DNA of 64,000 nt, from contig DASRFD010000038.1 of the NCBI GenBank assembly GCA_035651715.1, positions 62,001 through 126,000 on the forward strand, written 5' to 3'. Shown in pieces: positions 19,292-29,924 of this stretch (positions are counted from its first letter, which is position 1; each line of letters begins with the position of its first letter). The stretch is from Nevskia sp035651715. Lineage in GTDB: Bacteria > Pseudomonadota > Gammaproteobacteria > Nevskiales > Nevskiaceae. Under the pieces are notes generated by a model, which did no database searches, was not told where the DNA came from, and saw only the letters and a program-made list of their open reading frames with translations. The position numbers and the translations under genes are program-made.

Positions 19292-19317
19292 TACGCCGCC
19301 GCGCCGCGGACGGTTAC
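19292..19317 (-). promoter_or_regulatory. SigF-type promoter for sigF-nrsF (autoregulation)
   Basis: On the minus strand GTAACC (19317-19312), a 16-bp spacer and CGTA (19295-19292) fit the SigF consensus with one mismatch in the -10. The sigF start is 18 bp beyond the -10 element, leaving a very short leader that still includes AGGAG. Confidence 0.65.
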
Positions 19318-19338
19318 AGCGCTCGCCAACCCACCGAT

Positions 19339-19364
19339 GTAACCGCGGCTCGCCTCGGCGCGAA
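19339..19364 (+). promoter_or_regulatory. SigF-type promoter for the divergent ECF gene
   Basis: GTAACC (19339-19344), exactly 16 bp, then CGAA (19361-19364) is a complete match to the SigF consensus. It faces the ECF-like gene starting at 19416 and lies back to back with the sigF promoter, 21 bp away. Confidence 0.7.
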
Positions 19365-19415
19365 TTCCCGGTGTGAGCAGCCGTCAGCGTTTCCATCGAT
19401 GACCTCCGACCGACC

Positions 19416-19982
19416 ATGAGCAGGAAGCCCATCATCCTCCGTGCCCCCACCACCCGGCAGGCCCCGTGGGCAACTGGAGCGGGGATCGGCGGCGAGGTGC
19501 CTGTCGCGCCGGCACCGGCGCCGGTCGAAGAGGGGAAGACCGGCGGCCACGAAGCCGTGAGCGCCCCATGCCTGGATGCAGCCTACAACCTGGCGCGCTG
19601 GTTGTCGGGCAATGATCGCGGCGCAGAAGCGCTGCTTCTGGACGCCTGCGCGCGCGGATGCGAGGCGGTGTCAGGGCTGAGCGGGAAGGAAGTGCGCATC
19701 CGCTTGCTGGCCCTGATTCACGAAGCATTTTATTCCAGCCCCCGTGATGCGGTGGACCCGAGCCCGGACGCCGCATATGCAGCGGGCCCCGTGCCGAGCC
19801 TCGCCGAGGCATTCATGGCCCTGCCCTCCCGGCTGCGTGAGACCCTGGTGCTTCGGGAACTCGAAGGCCTGTCGTACGCGGAAATTGCCGAAATCACCGG
19901 AATGACCCTCCCGGCGGTGGCATCCACCCTGGCGTGTGCGCGCTCGATGTTGAGCCGGTGGATCGAAACGAAGCAAGGATAG
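19416..19982 (+). CDS. Atypical ECF-like sigma factor
   Basis: 188 aa. Region 4 is clear: LPSRLRETLVLRELEGLSYAEIAEITGM, then a recognition helix in LPAVASTLACARSMLSRW. Region 2 is poorly conserved: residues about 45-110 are helical (LDAAYNLARWLSGND) but lack the usual DLVQE.F and WL..IA.N signatures. A Pro/Ala-rich N-terminal extension of about 45 residues is unusual. It may be a divergent ECF factor or a region-4-only regulator. It is divergent from sigF and preceded by a perfect SigF-type promoter, which suggests a sigma cascade. Confidence 0.72.
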   Translation: MSRKPIILRAPTTRQAPWATGAGIGGEVPVAPAPAPVEEGKTGGHEAVSAPCLDAAYNLARWLSGNDRGAEALLLDACARGCEAVSGLSGKEVRIRLLALIHEAFYSSPRDAVDPSPDAAYAAGPVPSLAEAFMALPSRLRETLVLRELEGLSYAEIAEITGMTLPAVASTLACARSMLSRWIETKQG

Positions 19983-20075
19983 AGAAGGCGGCGCTGCGGG
20001 GGTCCAACAGCGGCATCAGTCAACTGTCTCGAGCAGCGGTGCACCCCGGCGGGGACGCGTGCTTCGTGCTCATGG

Positions 20076-20107
20076 AAAGGCGCCGGCCGGAGACACCCGG
20101 CCGGCGC
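20076..20107 (-). terminator. Terminator of the Cys-rich precursor gene
   Basis: On the minus strand, GCGCCGGCCGG and CCGGCCGGCGC form an 11-bp perfect stem with a six-base loop followed by CTTTCC, starting 10 bp after the TAA stop. The T tract is weak but the stem is very strong. Confidence 0.7.
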
Positions 20108-20117
20108 TCAGAGCGGC

Positions 20118-20384
20118 TTACTTGATCGCTTCGAAGGTGCCGCCAACCTGATCGCACTGGTCCTTCGTCATGGCCACGAAGCCCTGGCCCTTGCAAGAGT
20201 TTTGACCCTTGCAGGCGTTGCCCGCGGTCTTGCAGCTGCTGTGTCCCTTGCACGCGTTGACGCCCATGCAGTGGCCGGTCCTGGAGTGCTGGGTCTTGCC
20301 GGCGCTTGCCACAGGAGCGGTCAGCAGCAGCATGGCGGCGGCGGTTGCGACGGCGGCGCCGCTGAGAGTCGGGGAAGGCTTCAT
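20118..20384 (-). CDS. Cys-rich secreted peptide precursor, BufA2/bufferin type
   Basis: 88 aa from ATG 20384 with AGGAG nine bases upstream. A Sec signal peptide ends near ASA (residue 28). The mature part has six Cys (39, 45, 51, 58, 64, 77) in repeated NACKG/NSCKG units and ends in MTKDQCDQVGGTF, the pattern of BufA2-like precursors. Bufferins are ribosomal peptides whose Cys are modified by a DUF692 (MNIO) enzyme to bind copper in the periplasm. Neither the MNIO nor its partner protein is in this window, so it is an orphan here, modified in trans or unmodified. It stands alone between its own terminator and the TonB receptor gene, near sigF, nrsF and DoxX. Confidence 0.8.
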   Translation of the reverse strand: MKPSPTLSGAAVATAAAMLLLTAPVASAGKTQHSRTGHCMGVNACKGHSSCKTAGNACKGQNSCKGQGFVAMTKDQCDQVGGTFEAIK

Positions 20385-20467
20385 ATCTGTTACTCCTGAG
20401 CTGTGGGAAGTGCCTCCGGAGTAGATTGAGGGAATATGCCCGGGCAGGAAACGGCACATCGTTCGCC

Positions 20468-20480
20468 GGTTATGTCCTGC
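20468..20480 (-). promoter_or_regulatory. Motif shared by the precursor and TonB-receptor upstream regions
   Basis: Minus-strand GCAGGACATAACC starts 84 bp or more upstream of the Cys-rich precursor. The same 13 bases occur at 23047-23059 upstream of the TonB receptor. ATAACC resembles the SigF -35 GTAACC, but no CGAA-like -10 sits 16 bp away, so it may serve another sigma factor (for example the atypical ECF at 19416) or a regulator. Confidence 0.45.
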
Positions 20481-20534
20481 AGTCCGAAGTTGGCGCCCGA
20501 CTGTTGCGGCCGCAGGCGCTTCGCCCGCCGCGGC

Positions 20535-22943
<2,409 letters not shown>

Positions 22944-23046
22944 CCCTGGCCCCTGGCTCGGTGCGGGCGCGGCCTGGCGCACCCATGCGGTCGGGGAGCC
23001 ACTATGACGGGCGGCGGGGCGGCGGAAAAATACCTTTTTCTTGTTT

Positions 23047-23059
23047 GGTTATGTCCTGC
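23047..23059 (-). promoter_or_regulatory. Second copy of the GCAGGACATAACC motif
   Basis: The same 13 bases as at 20468-20480, in the same orientation relative to the downstream gene, about 104 bp upstream of the TonB receptor start. After ATAACC both sites reach a T-rich block 16 bases further on (TTTCC or TTTTTCC), which strengthens the case for a shared promoter element. Confidence 0.45.
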
Positions 23060-23164
23060 GATCCGGTATCTCCGGACCGAACCGTTGCGCCGCTTTCACG
23101 GTCTGTCTTTCAGTGGGCTCACCCACCCGTTTCCCGGATGCCTGAGGCGGTCAAGAGCGGCGAC

Positions 23165-23569
23165 ATGGAAGCACCTGTGATCTTCGTGGTGGACGACAAC
23201 ACCGATGCCGGCGAGCTGGCGTCGCTCCTGCTGGTTTCCTATGGCTGGCAGGTCCGCAGCTTCGGCGACGCCCGCAGCTGCGTGGAGGCGGCGCTGCGGC
23301 AGCCGCCGGCCTGCATCCTCAGCGACCTCAACATGCCGGTCATGGATGGCCTGCAGCTGATGGATGCGCTTGCCGGGGCTGGGCTGCGGGTGCCGGTGGT
23401 GATCACCACGGCGTCCCCGGCCGATTCCGCTCCGGCGCGGCGGGCGGTGCGGCGCGCCGCGGGCATGATCGGCAAGCCTTACGAGGGCGACCGGCTGCAC
23501 GAGCTGCTGGCGCGCGCGGTGGCGCAGGCTCCCGAGGCGATGCCGCTGCCGCTCCGGCTCGCGAGCTGA
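23165..23569 (+). CDS. Single-domain response regulator (CheY-like)
   Basis: 134 aa. Receiver domain with the acidic pair in VIFVVDDNTDAG, the phospho-acceptor Asp in CILSDLNMPVMDG, the conserved Thr in VVITTASP and the switch Lys in GMIGKPYEG, all intact. No output domain, so it acts by protein contact or as a phospho-relay partner. An in-frame ATG nine codons upstream (MPEAVKSGD) is a possible alternative start; neither has a strong ribosome-binding site. The hybrid kinase gene begins 144 bp downstream and is the likely partner. Confidence 0.82.
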   Translation: MEAPVIFVVDDNTDAGELASLLLVSYGWQVRSFGDARSCVEAALRQPPACILSDLNMPVMDGLQLMDALAGAGLRVPVVITTASPADSAPARRAVRRAAGMIGKPYEGDRLHELLARAVAQAPEAMPLPLRLAS

Positions 23570-23713
23570 CTCAAAGCTTTCAGTCCCCTTTCGGCTCGCT
23601 CGTCCGGCTGACCTGAACCAACCGACAGGATGGCGGGTCGGTAAACTGTGGCGTCAGCGCATTCAAACGGAGTTGCGTCAGCCAGAAGATCCGCGCCGCG
23701 GAAAGGACTCCAG

Positions 23714-25306
23714 ATGAACGTTACTATTGCTCAGTCCCATCGGTCATGGCCCGCGGCGGTCCCCGCGGCCCGCAACGCTCCGCCGCTGGAGTTCACCCCC
23801 GCCGGCCGCGGCTTCCGCATCTTCGGTTCCGCGCACGGCGACCTGCTCGCCGCCATCGTCGAATCCTCCCAGGACGCCATCATCAGCAAGACGCTGGACG
23901 GCATCATCACCTCCTGGAACAGCGGCGCCAGGCGCCTGTTCGGCTACGAACCGGTCGAGGCGATCGGCCAGTCCATCACCCTCATCATCCCGCCGGACCG
24001 GCTGCCGGAAGAGGACGCGATCCTGGCGCGGCTGCGCGCCGGCGAGCGCATCGAGCACTACGAGACGGTGCGCATGACCAAGCACGGCGACCTGGTCGAT
24101 GTGTCGATCACCGTTTCGCCGGTGCGCGACCGCAGGGGCCGGGTGATCGGCGCCTCCAAGGTGGCGCGCGACATCAGCGAGCGCAAGCAGGCCGAAGCCG
24201 TGCGGCGCGAGTCGGAGCGCCGCAAGGACGAGTTCCTCGCCATCCTGTCGCACGAGCTGCGCAATCCCCTGACGCCGCTGCTCACCGCCGCCGAGCTGAT
24301 GCGGAGGGGAAAATCCGCGCCCGACCCGCAGTGGCTGTCCGAGCTGATCCAGCGCCAGGTCCGCCACATGGGGCGCCTGATCGACGACCTGCTCGACGTC
24401 TCGCGCCTCGGCGCCGGCAAGGTCATCCTCGACCGGCAGCGGATCGACCTGGCGCCGGTGCTGCAGAACGCCATCGAAGCCAATCGGGCGCTGATCGACA
24501 AGCTCGGCCACGAGCTGGACTGCGCGGTACCGCCGCGGGCCTTTTTCGTCCACGCCGATCCGGCCCGCCTGGCCCAGGTCTTCTCCAACCTGCTCAACAA
24601 CGCGGCCAAGTACACCGATGCCGGCGGCCGCATCGCGGTGACGGCGGAGCGGGATGGGAGCAGCGTGGCGATCAGGGTCCGCGACAGCGGCATCGGCGTC
24701 GCCGCCGACCAGCTGGGCAGCATCTTCGGCCTCTACATGCAGGCCGACGACGCGCTGGCCCGCTCCCGCGGCGGGCTGGGCATCGGCCTGACGGTGGCGC
24801 GCCGGCTGGTCGAACTGCACCACGGCAGCCTCTCGGCCAGCAGTCCGGGTCTGGGCCTGGGCAGCGAATTCACCGTGCGCCTGCCGCTGGCCGAGGACGA
24901 GGCGGCGCCGGAAGGCGGCCGCAGCGCGGCGCCGGATGTCCCGGCCCGCGCCCGCCGCATCCTGATCGCCGACGGCAACGCGGACTCCGCCGAGAGCCTG
25001 GCGCTGCTGCTGCGCGCCGCCGGGCACAGCGTGGAGGTCGCGCACGACGGCGTCGCCGCCCTGGCCGGGGCCGCGCGCTCGCGGCCCGAGGTCGTGCTGA
25101 TGGACCTGCTGCTGCCCGGGTTGAACGGCATCGAGGCGGCGCGGCGCCTGCGGCAGGAGCTGGGGCGCGATGCGATGCTGATCGCCATCACCGGGCTCGG
25201 CCAGGAAAGGCACCGCCAGGCGGCGCAGGAAGCCGGCTTCGACCACCACGTGCTCAAGCCGGTCGAGGCCGCCATGCTCGAAGCGCTGATCGCCAGGCTG
25301 CGCTGA
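23714..25306 (+). CDS. PAS-domain hybrid histidine kinase
   Basis: 530 aa, soluble. A PAS domain (about 45-160, IITSWNSGARRLFGYEPVEA) leads to a HisKA domain with His180 in FLAILSHELRNPLTP. The HATPase_c domain has its N box (NLLNNAAKYTD), G1 (DSGIGV) and G2 (GGLGIGL) intact. The C-terminal receiver keeps the phospho-acceptor (LMDLLLPGLNG) and Lys (HVLKPVEA), but one of the paired acidic residues is Gly (ADGNAD). ATG 23714 has GGAAAGGA upstream. The PAS domain could sense light, oxygen, redox or small ligands; nothing points to one. It probably works with the receiver protein just upstream. Confidence 0.9.
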   Translation: MNVTIAQSHRSWPAAVPAARNAPPLEFTPAGRGFRIFGSAHGDLLAAIVESSQDAIISKTLDGIITSWNSGARRLFGYEPVEAIGQSITLIIPPDRLPEEDAILARLRAGERIEHYETVRMTKHGDLVDVSITVSPVRDRRGRVIGASKVARDISERKQAEAVRRESERRKDEFLAILSHELRNPLTPLLTAAELMRRGKSAPDPQWLSELIQRQVRHMGRLIDDLLDVSRLGAGKVILDRQRIDLAPVLQNAIEANRALIDKLGHELDCAVPPRAFFVHADPARLAQVFSNLLNNAAKYTDAGGRIAVTAERDGSSVAIRVRDSGIGVAADQLGSIFGLYMQADDALARSRGGLGIGLTVARRLVELHHGSLSASSPGLGLGSEFTVRLPLAEDEAAPEGGRSAAPDVPARARRILIADGNADSAESLALLLRAAGHSVEVAHDGVAALAGAARSRPEVVLMDLLLPGLNGIEAARRLRQELGRDAMLIAITGLGQERHRQAAQEAGFDHHVLKPVEAAMLEALIARLR

Positions 25307-25391
25307 ACGCCGCCGCCGGAGCGCCGGCGGGGAACCTTGCGCGCCCGCGGGCGGCCTGAAATGCAGGCCATTCGCGGGAGCACCGGGAATC

Positions 25392-26570
25392 ATGGAGACG
25401 CAAGGACTGCTGGACGCGGCGGGGCAGGCCCTGCGCATGGCGCTGCTGATGGGATGGCAGATCTTCTGGGGCATCAGCCTCGGCTTCCTGCTCGCGGCCG
25501 TGATCGAGGTGGCCGTGCCGAAGTCGCGCGTGGCCCAGGCCCTGCCGGACGCCTCGCCCCGGTCGCTGCTGCGGGCCGGAGTGTTCGGCGCGGCGTCCTC
25601 GTCCTGCTCCTATGCCGCCGTCGCGATCGCGCGATCGCTGTTCCGCAAGGGTGCCGATTTCACCGCCGCGATCGCCTTCCAGTTCGCTTCCACCAACCTG
25701 GTGCTCGAGCTCGGCATCCTGCTGGCGCTGCTGATGGGCTGGCGCTTCACCCTGGCCGGGTTCGTTGGCGGCGTGCTGATGATCGGCCTGCTGGCGCTGC
25801 TGTTCCGCTGGTTCCTGCGCGCCGGCCTGGTTGCGCAGGCGCGCCGCGAGGCGGATCGCGGCGTCGCCGGCAAGATGGAAGGCCACGCCGCGATGTCGCT
25901 GGAGGAGGCGGACGGCGGCTTCTGGCAAAGGCTGTTCTCGGCCCGCGGCTTCACCGCCGTGAGCCATGCCTACGTCATGAACTGGACCATGCTGTGGAAG
26001 GACATGCTGCTGGGCCTGGCGCTGGCCGGCGCGGTGTCGGCCTGGGTGCCGCACCAGGCCTGGAGCCAGCTGTTCCTCGCCGGCCATCCGCGCATCGCCG
26101 CGGTCTGGGGGCCGCTGATCGCGCCCCTGGTCGCGGTCGCGTCCTTCACCTGCTCCATCGGCAACGTGCCGCTGGCCGCGGTGTTGTGGAACGGCGGCAT
26201 CAGCTTCGGCGGCGTGATCGCCTTCCTCTTCGCCGACCTGATCATCATTCCGATCCTCGACATCCTGCGCAAGTACTACGGCTGGCGCATGATGTGGTTC
26301 CTGCTGGCGACTTCCTACGCGGCGATGGTGGCGGCGGCGTGGCTGGTGGAGCTGCTCTTCGCCGGCGCCGGCCTGGTGCCGCAGCAGCATGCCGCGCGCA
26401 TCGCGGAGATGCAGGTCCGGTTCAACTACACCGCCGTGCTCAACCTCGTGCTGCTCCTGCTCGGGGTCGTGCTGCTGTGGCGGTTCCTCAAGACCGGCGG
26501 CAGGGCGATGCTCAGGCAGATGCAGGGCGGAGCGGCGGGGCACCACGCGCACGCCCATCATGGCCACTGA
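25392..26570 (+). CDS. ArsP-type permease with His-rich C-terminus (UPF0718/DUF318)
   Basis: 392 aa with eight to ten membrane helices. The family pattern is GVFGAASSSCSYAAVAIAR in the first half and FTCSIGNVPLAAVLWNGG in the second, the pseudo-symmetric Cys-containing motifs of this permease family, some of which export organoarsenicals. The central cytoplasmic loop (READRGVAGKMEGH...) is charged. The tail HHAHAHHGH is likely metal-binding. A ClC antiporter gene follows 71 bp downstream on the same strand. Substrate is not predictable; a metal or metalloid compound is a reasonable guess. Confidence 0.8.
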   Translation: METQGLLDAAGQALRMALLMGWQIFWGISLGFLLAAVIEVAVPKSRVAQALPDASPRSLLRAGVFGAASSSCSYAAVAIARSLFRKGADFTAAIAFQFASTNLVLELGILLALLMGWRFTLAGFVGGVLMIGLLALLFRWFLRAGLVAQARREADRGVAGKMEGHAAMSLEEADGGFWQRLFSARGFTAVSHAYVMNWTMLWKDMLLGLALAGAVSAWVPHQAWSQLFLAGHPRIAAVWGPLIAPLVAVASFTCSIGNVPLAAVLWNGGISFGGVIAFLFADLIIIPILDILRKYYGWRMMWFLLATSYAAMVAAAWLVELLFAGAGLVPQQHAARIAEMQVRFNYTAVLNLVLLLLGVVLLWRFLKTGGRAMLRQMQGGAAGHHAHAHHGH

Positions 26571-26641
26571 GCGCGGCGGCCGGGCCGGGCCGCTTCCGCG
26601 TACAATGCCCTGCCGCCGCCCGGACCCGCCCGAACCGTCCC

Positions 26642-27919
26642 TTGTCCCGCCTGGCCTTCCTCAACCACTGGAAAACCCGCATCGTCTTCTGGTGCGGCGC
26701 CATCGCGGTCGGGCTGGTGGCGGTGGGCTTCGCCCAGGCCTGCACCTGGGCCATCGATGAGCACGCCCGGCTGATCGCGCACTGGCCGTACCTGGCGCCG
26801 CTGGTCACGCCGCTGGGCCTGGTCCTGGTGGTGTGGGCCACGCGCAGCCTTTCCCCCGGCGCCCGCGGCAGCGGCATTCCGCAGGCCATCGCCGCGCTGG
26901 ATCAGCCCGACGCCGGGGCGCGCTCCGGCCTGCTGAGCCTGCGCATCGCCCTGGCCAAGATCGCGCTCACCGTGCTGGGCCTGCTCAGCGGCGCCTCGGT
27001 CGGCCGCGAGGGGCCGACGGTGCACGTCGGCGCCTCGATCATGGACGCGCTCGGCCGCATCGCGCACTTCCCGTACGACTACGTGCGGCGCAGCCTGGTG
27101 CTGGCCGGCAGCGCCGCCGGCCTGGCGGCGGCGTTCAACACGCCGATCGCCGGCATCGTCTTCGCCATCGAAGAGATGGCGCGCTCGCTGGAGGAGCGCA
27201 CCACCGGCATCCTGCTCACCGCCGTGATCCTCGCCGGCATGGTCAGCCTCGGCCTGCTCGGCGACTACACCTACTTCGGCATGGCCCGGGCGCAGCTGCC
27301 GAGCGTCGCGTCCTGGCTGGCGGTGCCGGTGTGCGGACTGGCCGGCGGGCTCGCCGGCGGCGGCTTCAGCCGCGTCCTGATCGACGCCGGCCGGCGCATC
27401 GCGCCACTGGCCGCGCGGCGGCCGTTCGCGCTGGCCTTCATCCTCGGCGCGGTGATCGCCGGCTTCGGCCTGCTTTCCCACGGCGGCACTTACGGCACCG
27501 GCTACGAGCAGGCGCGCGGCCTGCTCACCGGCGAGTCCGACCCGGGCTTCCTGTTCCCGATGCTCAAGCTGCTGGCGACGCTGGCGTCCTACCTCACCGG
27601 CATGCCCGGCGGCATCTTCTCGCCGTCGCTGGCCACCGGCGGCGGCCTCGGCGCCGACCTGGCGCCGCTGGTGCCGCAGGCGCCGCTGGCGACGATGGTG
27701 GTGCTGGGCATGGCCGGCTACTTCACCGGCGTGACGCAGTCGCCGCTGACCGGCGCGGTGATCGTGATGGAAATGGTCGACGACCACGCCCTGATCCTGC
27801 CGATGCTCGCCACCGCCTTCCTCGCCCTGGGCGTGTCGCGCCTGATCTGCAAGACGCCGGTGTACCGCGCGCTGGCGGCGTCGTTCGGGGCGCCGGCGAA
27901 GCCGCCTGCGGCCGCCTAG
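26642..27919 (+). CDS. ClC-type chloride/proton antiporter
   Basis: 425 aa from TTG 26642; no ATG or GTG occurs in frame between the upstream gene and the first helix. All three selectivity motifs are present: GSGIP (76-80), GREGP (121-125) and GGIFSP (323-328). The gating Glu (E123) and the intracellular proton Glu pair (IEEM, 176-179) indicate exchange of chloride for protons rather than a channel. No C-terminal CBS domains. Such antiporters support acid resistance or anion balance. The sequence TACAAT near 26601 could be a -10 element but lacks a clear -35. Confidence 0.87.
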   Translation: MSRLAFLNHWKTRIVFWCGAIAVGLVAVGFAQACTWAIDEHARLIAHWPYLAPLVTPLGLVLVVWATRSLSPGARGSGIPQAIAALDQPDAGARSGLLSLRIALAKIALTVLGLLSGASVGREGPTVHVGASIMDALGRIAHFPYDYVRRSLVLAGSAAGLAAAFNTPIAGIVFAIEEMARSLEERTTGILLTAVILAGMVSLGLLGDYTYFGMARAQLPSVASWLAVPVCGLAGGLAGGGFSRVLIDAGRRIAPLAARRPFALAFILGAVIAGFGLLSHGGTYGTGYEQARGLLTGESDPGFLFPMLKLLATLASYLTGMPGGIFSPSLATGGGLGADLAPLVPQAPLATMVVLGMAGYFTGVTQSPLTGAVIVMEMVDDHALILPMLATAFLALGVSRLICKTPVYRALAASFGAPAKPPAAA

Positions 27920-28027
27920 GGCCTCCGCGCAAAATGCCCGCCGGCCTCGCGCCGGCGCGCTGCTCCCCGAACGCCACCCGCCACAGGAGGAATCGAGCGG
28001 CGCGCGTGGGTGAAGCAGGCCGAAGGC

Positions 28028-29059
28028 TCAGTCGGCGACGTGCACCACCACCTTGCCGAAGTTCTTGCCCTCGAACAGGCCCTGCATCATGTCGGGCGCG
28101 TGCTCCAGGCCTTCGACCACGTGCTCCAGCGGCTTGATCCTGCCGCTGAGGATCCAGTCCTTCATCTCCTTCTTGAACTGCTGATGCAGCGCCGTGCCGA
28201 GCCAGTCGGTGGTGACCAGGCCGCTGATGCGCAGGCGGCGGACGATGATCTCGTTGAGCAGCAGGCCGGTGCGGTCGCCGCCGGGTGGCAGCTCGCTCTG
28301 GCCGTAAGTGGCCATCATGCCGCAGACGGCGATGCGCGCGTTGCGCCGGAAGTAAGGCAGCGCCACGTCGAGCACCTTGCCGCCGGCGGCCATGACATAG
28401 CAATCGATGCCGTACTTGCTGTAGACCGCCTTGACCTGCGTCAGGAAGTCCTTGGACTTGCGGTCGAGGCAGACGTCGAAGCGGTACTGCTCCAGCGCGT
28501 AGCGGCATTTCTCCGGGCCGCTGGCGCCGGCCAGGACCAGGGCGCCCTTGAGCTTGCCCAGCTGGCCGACGATCTGGCCCAGGCCGCCGAGGGCCGAGCC
28601 GATGGTCAGCACTTCGCCGGCCTGGGTCCGGGTCAGCTCGGTGACGGCGATGTAGGCGCCGAAGCCGCTGACGCCGAGCGCGCCGAGCAGGTAGGACGGC
28701 CGGGGCAGGTCCGGGTCGACCTTGGCGATATCGCCGCCGTTGGAGACGTGGTAGTCCTGCCAGCCCCAGGCGCCGTGCACCAGCTCGCCTTCGCGGAAGT
28801 CCGGGTGGTTGGATTGCTCGACCCGGCCGACGGTGGCGCCGGCCATGACGCCGCCGATGGGGATGGACTCGCCCAGGGACGAGACCTGCTGCACGCGGCG
28901 GTAGAGGTAGGAGTCCACCCCGGCCCAGGTGGTGCGGACCAGGATTTCGCCTGCGCCCGGCTCGGGTGCCAGGGCTTCGCTGAGGCTGAAGACGTTGGCG
29001 GTGGGAATGATGTAGCGGGGCCGCTCCGCGACGATGATCCGGCGATTTACCTTGCGCAT
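28028..29059 (-). CDS. Zinc-independent MDR oxidoreductase (PTGR/CurA-like), NADP-dependent
   Basis: 343 aa from ATG 29059, chosen for the strong GGAGGAAAC ribosome-binding site. The N-terminal GroES-like fold (EPGAGEILVRTTWAGVDSYLYRR) lacks zinc ligands. The nucleotide-binding half shows LTIGSALGGLGQIVGQLGKLKGA in place of the classical AAxGxVGxxxGQ. The C-terminal KNFGKVVVHV is typical of the leukotriene B4 dehydrogenase/curcumin reductase/alkenal reductase group. It would reduce alpha,beta-unsaturated ketones or aldehydes. It converges with the ClC gene and is divergent from the winged-helix gene. Confidence 0.82.
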   Translation of the reverse strand: MRKVNRRIIVAERPRYIIPTANVFSLSEALAPEPGAGEILVRTTWAGVDSYLYRRVQQVSSLGESIPIGGVMAGATVGRVEQSNHPDFREGELVHGAWGWQDYHVSNGGDIAKVDPDLPRPSYLLGALGVSGFGAYIAVTELTRTQAGEVLTIGSALGGLGQIVGQLGKLKGALVLAGASGPEKCRYALEQYRFDVCLDRKSKDFLTQVKAVYSKYGIDCYVMAAGGKVLDVALPYFRRNARIAVCGMMATYGQSELPPGGDRTGLLLNEIIVRRLRISGLVTTDWLGTALHQQFKKEMKDWILSGRIKPLEHVVEGLEHAPDMMQGLFEGKNFGKVVVHVAD

Positions 29060-29290
29060 GTTTCCTCCGCTGACAAAGGCGGGCAACGCTGCAGGCCGGC
29101 GCGCCCCCGTCCGGAAATTGCGCCAGGCGGGTCCACTTTACTCCCCTCCGGCGCGCCCGGGAGGCGGGCCGGGGAACCGATTCCCCACGGCGCCGTCCAA
29201 GACGCCAGGGAAGGCGGATGTCCGGGGACCTCACGGACCGATCCGCCGGTGCGCTCGCACGCAAGAGCTCTGCAGGGGGAACACCCGTAC

Positions 29291-29665
29291 ATGCCGGAAG
29301 AGTTGCCCGAGGACGTCGCCGCGTTCCTGATGCGGCACATCGATTCCGTGCCGCAGCTGGAGGGCCTGCTGCTGCTGTGGGAATCGGCCGGGCAGCCCTG
29401 GTCCGGCGAGGAGCTGGCGGCCCGCCTGTACCTGCGCGGCGAATCGGTCCAGCCGCTGCTGGCGGGCCTGGTGCGCAGGCGCCTGATCGAGCCGGCCGCG
29501 GACGGCTTTGTCTTCCCCGCCGACTCGCCGCAAGCCGGGCTGGTCGCCCGGGTCGCCGCCGCCTACCGCGCCAACCTGATCCAGGCGGCCGGGCTGATTC
29601 ATTCCAAGGCGTCCAGCGCGGTGCGCGAGTTCGCGCAGGCGTTCCGGATCAAGAAGGAGTCCTGA
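29291..29665 (+). CDS. Small winged-helix-like protein preceding two DUF5985 genes
   Basis: 124 aa from ATG 29291 with AGGGGGA upstream. The pattern SGEELAARLYLRGESVQPLLAGLVRRRLIEPAADGFVF is a winged-helix fold of the kind found in small regulators. The C-terminus (VREFAQAFRIKKES) is basic. It overlaps nothing but is only one base from the next gene, forming a tight three-gene unit with two small membrane proteins. I do not recognise a specific family. It could control the unit or act as a cytoplasmic partner of the membrane pair. Confidence 0.7.
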   Translation: MPEELPEDVAAFLMRHIDSVPQLEGLLLLWESAGQPWSGEELAARLYLRGESVQPLLAGLVRRRLIEPAADGFVFPADSPQAGLVARVAAAYRANLIQAAGLIHSKASSAVREFAQAFRIKKES

Positions 29666-29666
29666 C

Positions 29667-29924
29667 ATGGCCGCAGCCGTCTACCTGCTGGGTGCGTTGA
29701 CCACGTTGCTGTGCACGGTGCTGCTGCTGCGACGATATTTCCACGGCCGCGCGCGGCTGCTGATGTGGAGCGGGCTGTGCTTCGCCGGCCTGACCTTCAC
29801 CAACGCGCTGGTCTTCGTCGACCTGGTGGTGCTGCCCGAGGTCGACCTGTATCTTTGGCGCCTGGCGGCCGGCATCGTCGCCATGGCGCTGATGATCTAC
29901 GGCCTGGTGTGGGAGGCGGAATGA
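29667..29924 (+). CDS. DUF5985-type small membrane protein, first copy
   Basis: 85 aa, three hydrophobic helices: VYLLGALTTLLCTVLLLRRY, LLMWSGLCFAGLTFTNALVF and LWRLAAGIVAMALMIYGLVW. The arrangement (helix, Arg-rich loop, helix, short acidic link, helix) matches DUF5985. Function unknown. Its TGA overlaps the ATG of the second copy, so the two are translationally coupled and probably form a hetero-oligomer. Confidence 0.72.
   Translation: MAAAVYLLGALTTLLCTVLLLRRYFHGRARLLMWSGLCFAGLTFTNALVFVDLVVLPEVDLYLWRLAAGIVAMALMIYGLVWEAE

Noticed and set aside
20118..20384. Metallothionein as identity of the Cys-rich peptide
   Set aside because: It has a signal peptide and regular NACKG units, unlike cytoplasmic metallothioneins; the bufferin-type pattern fits better.
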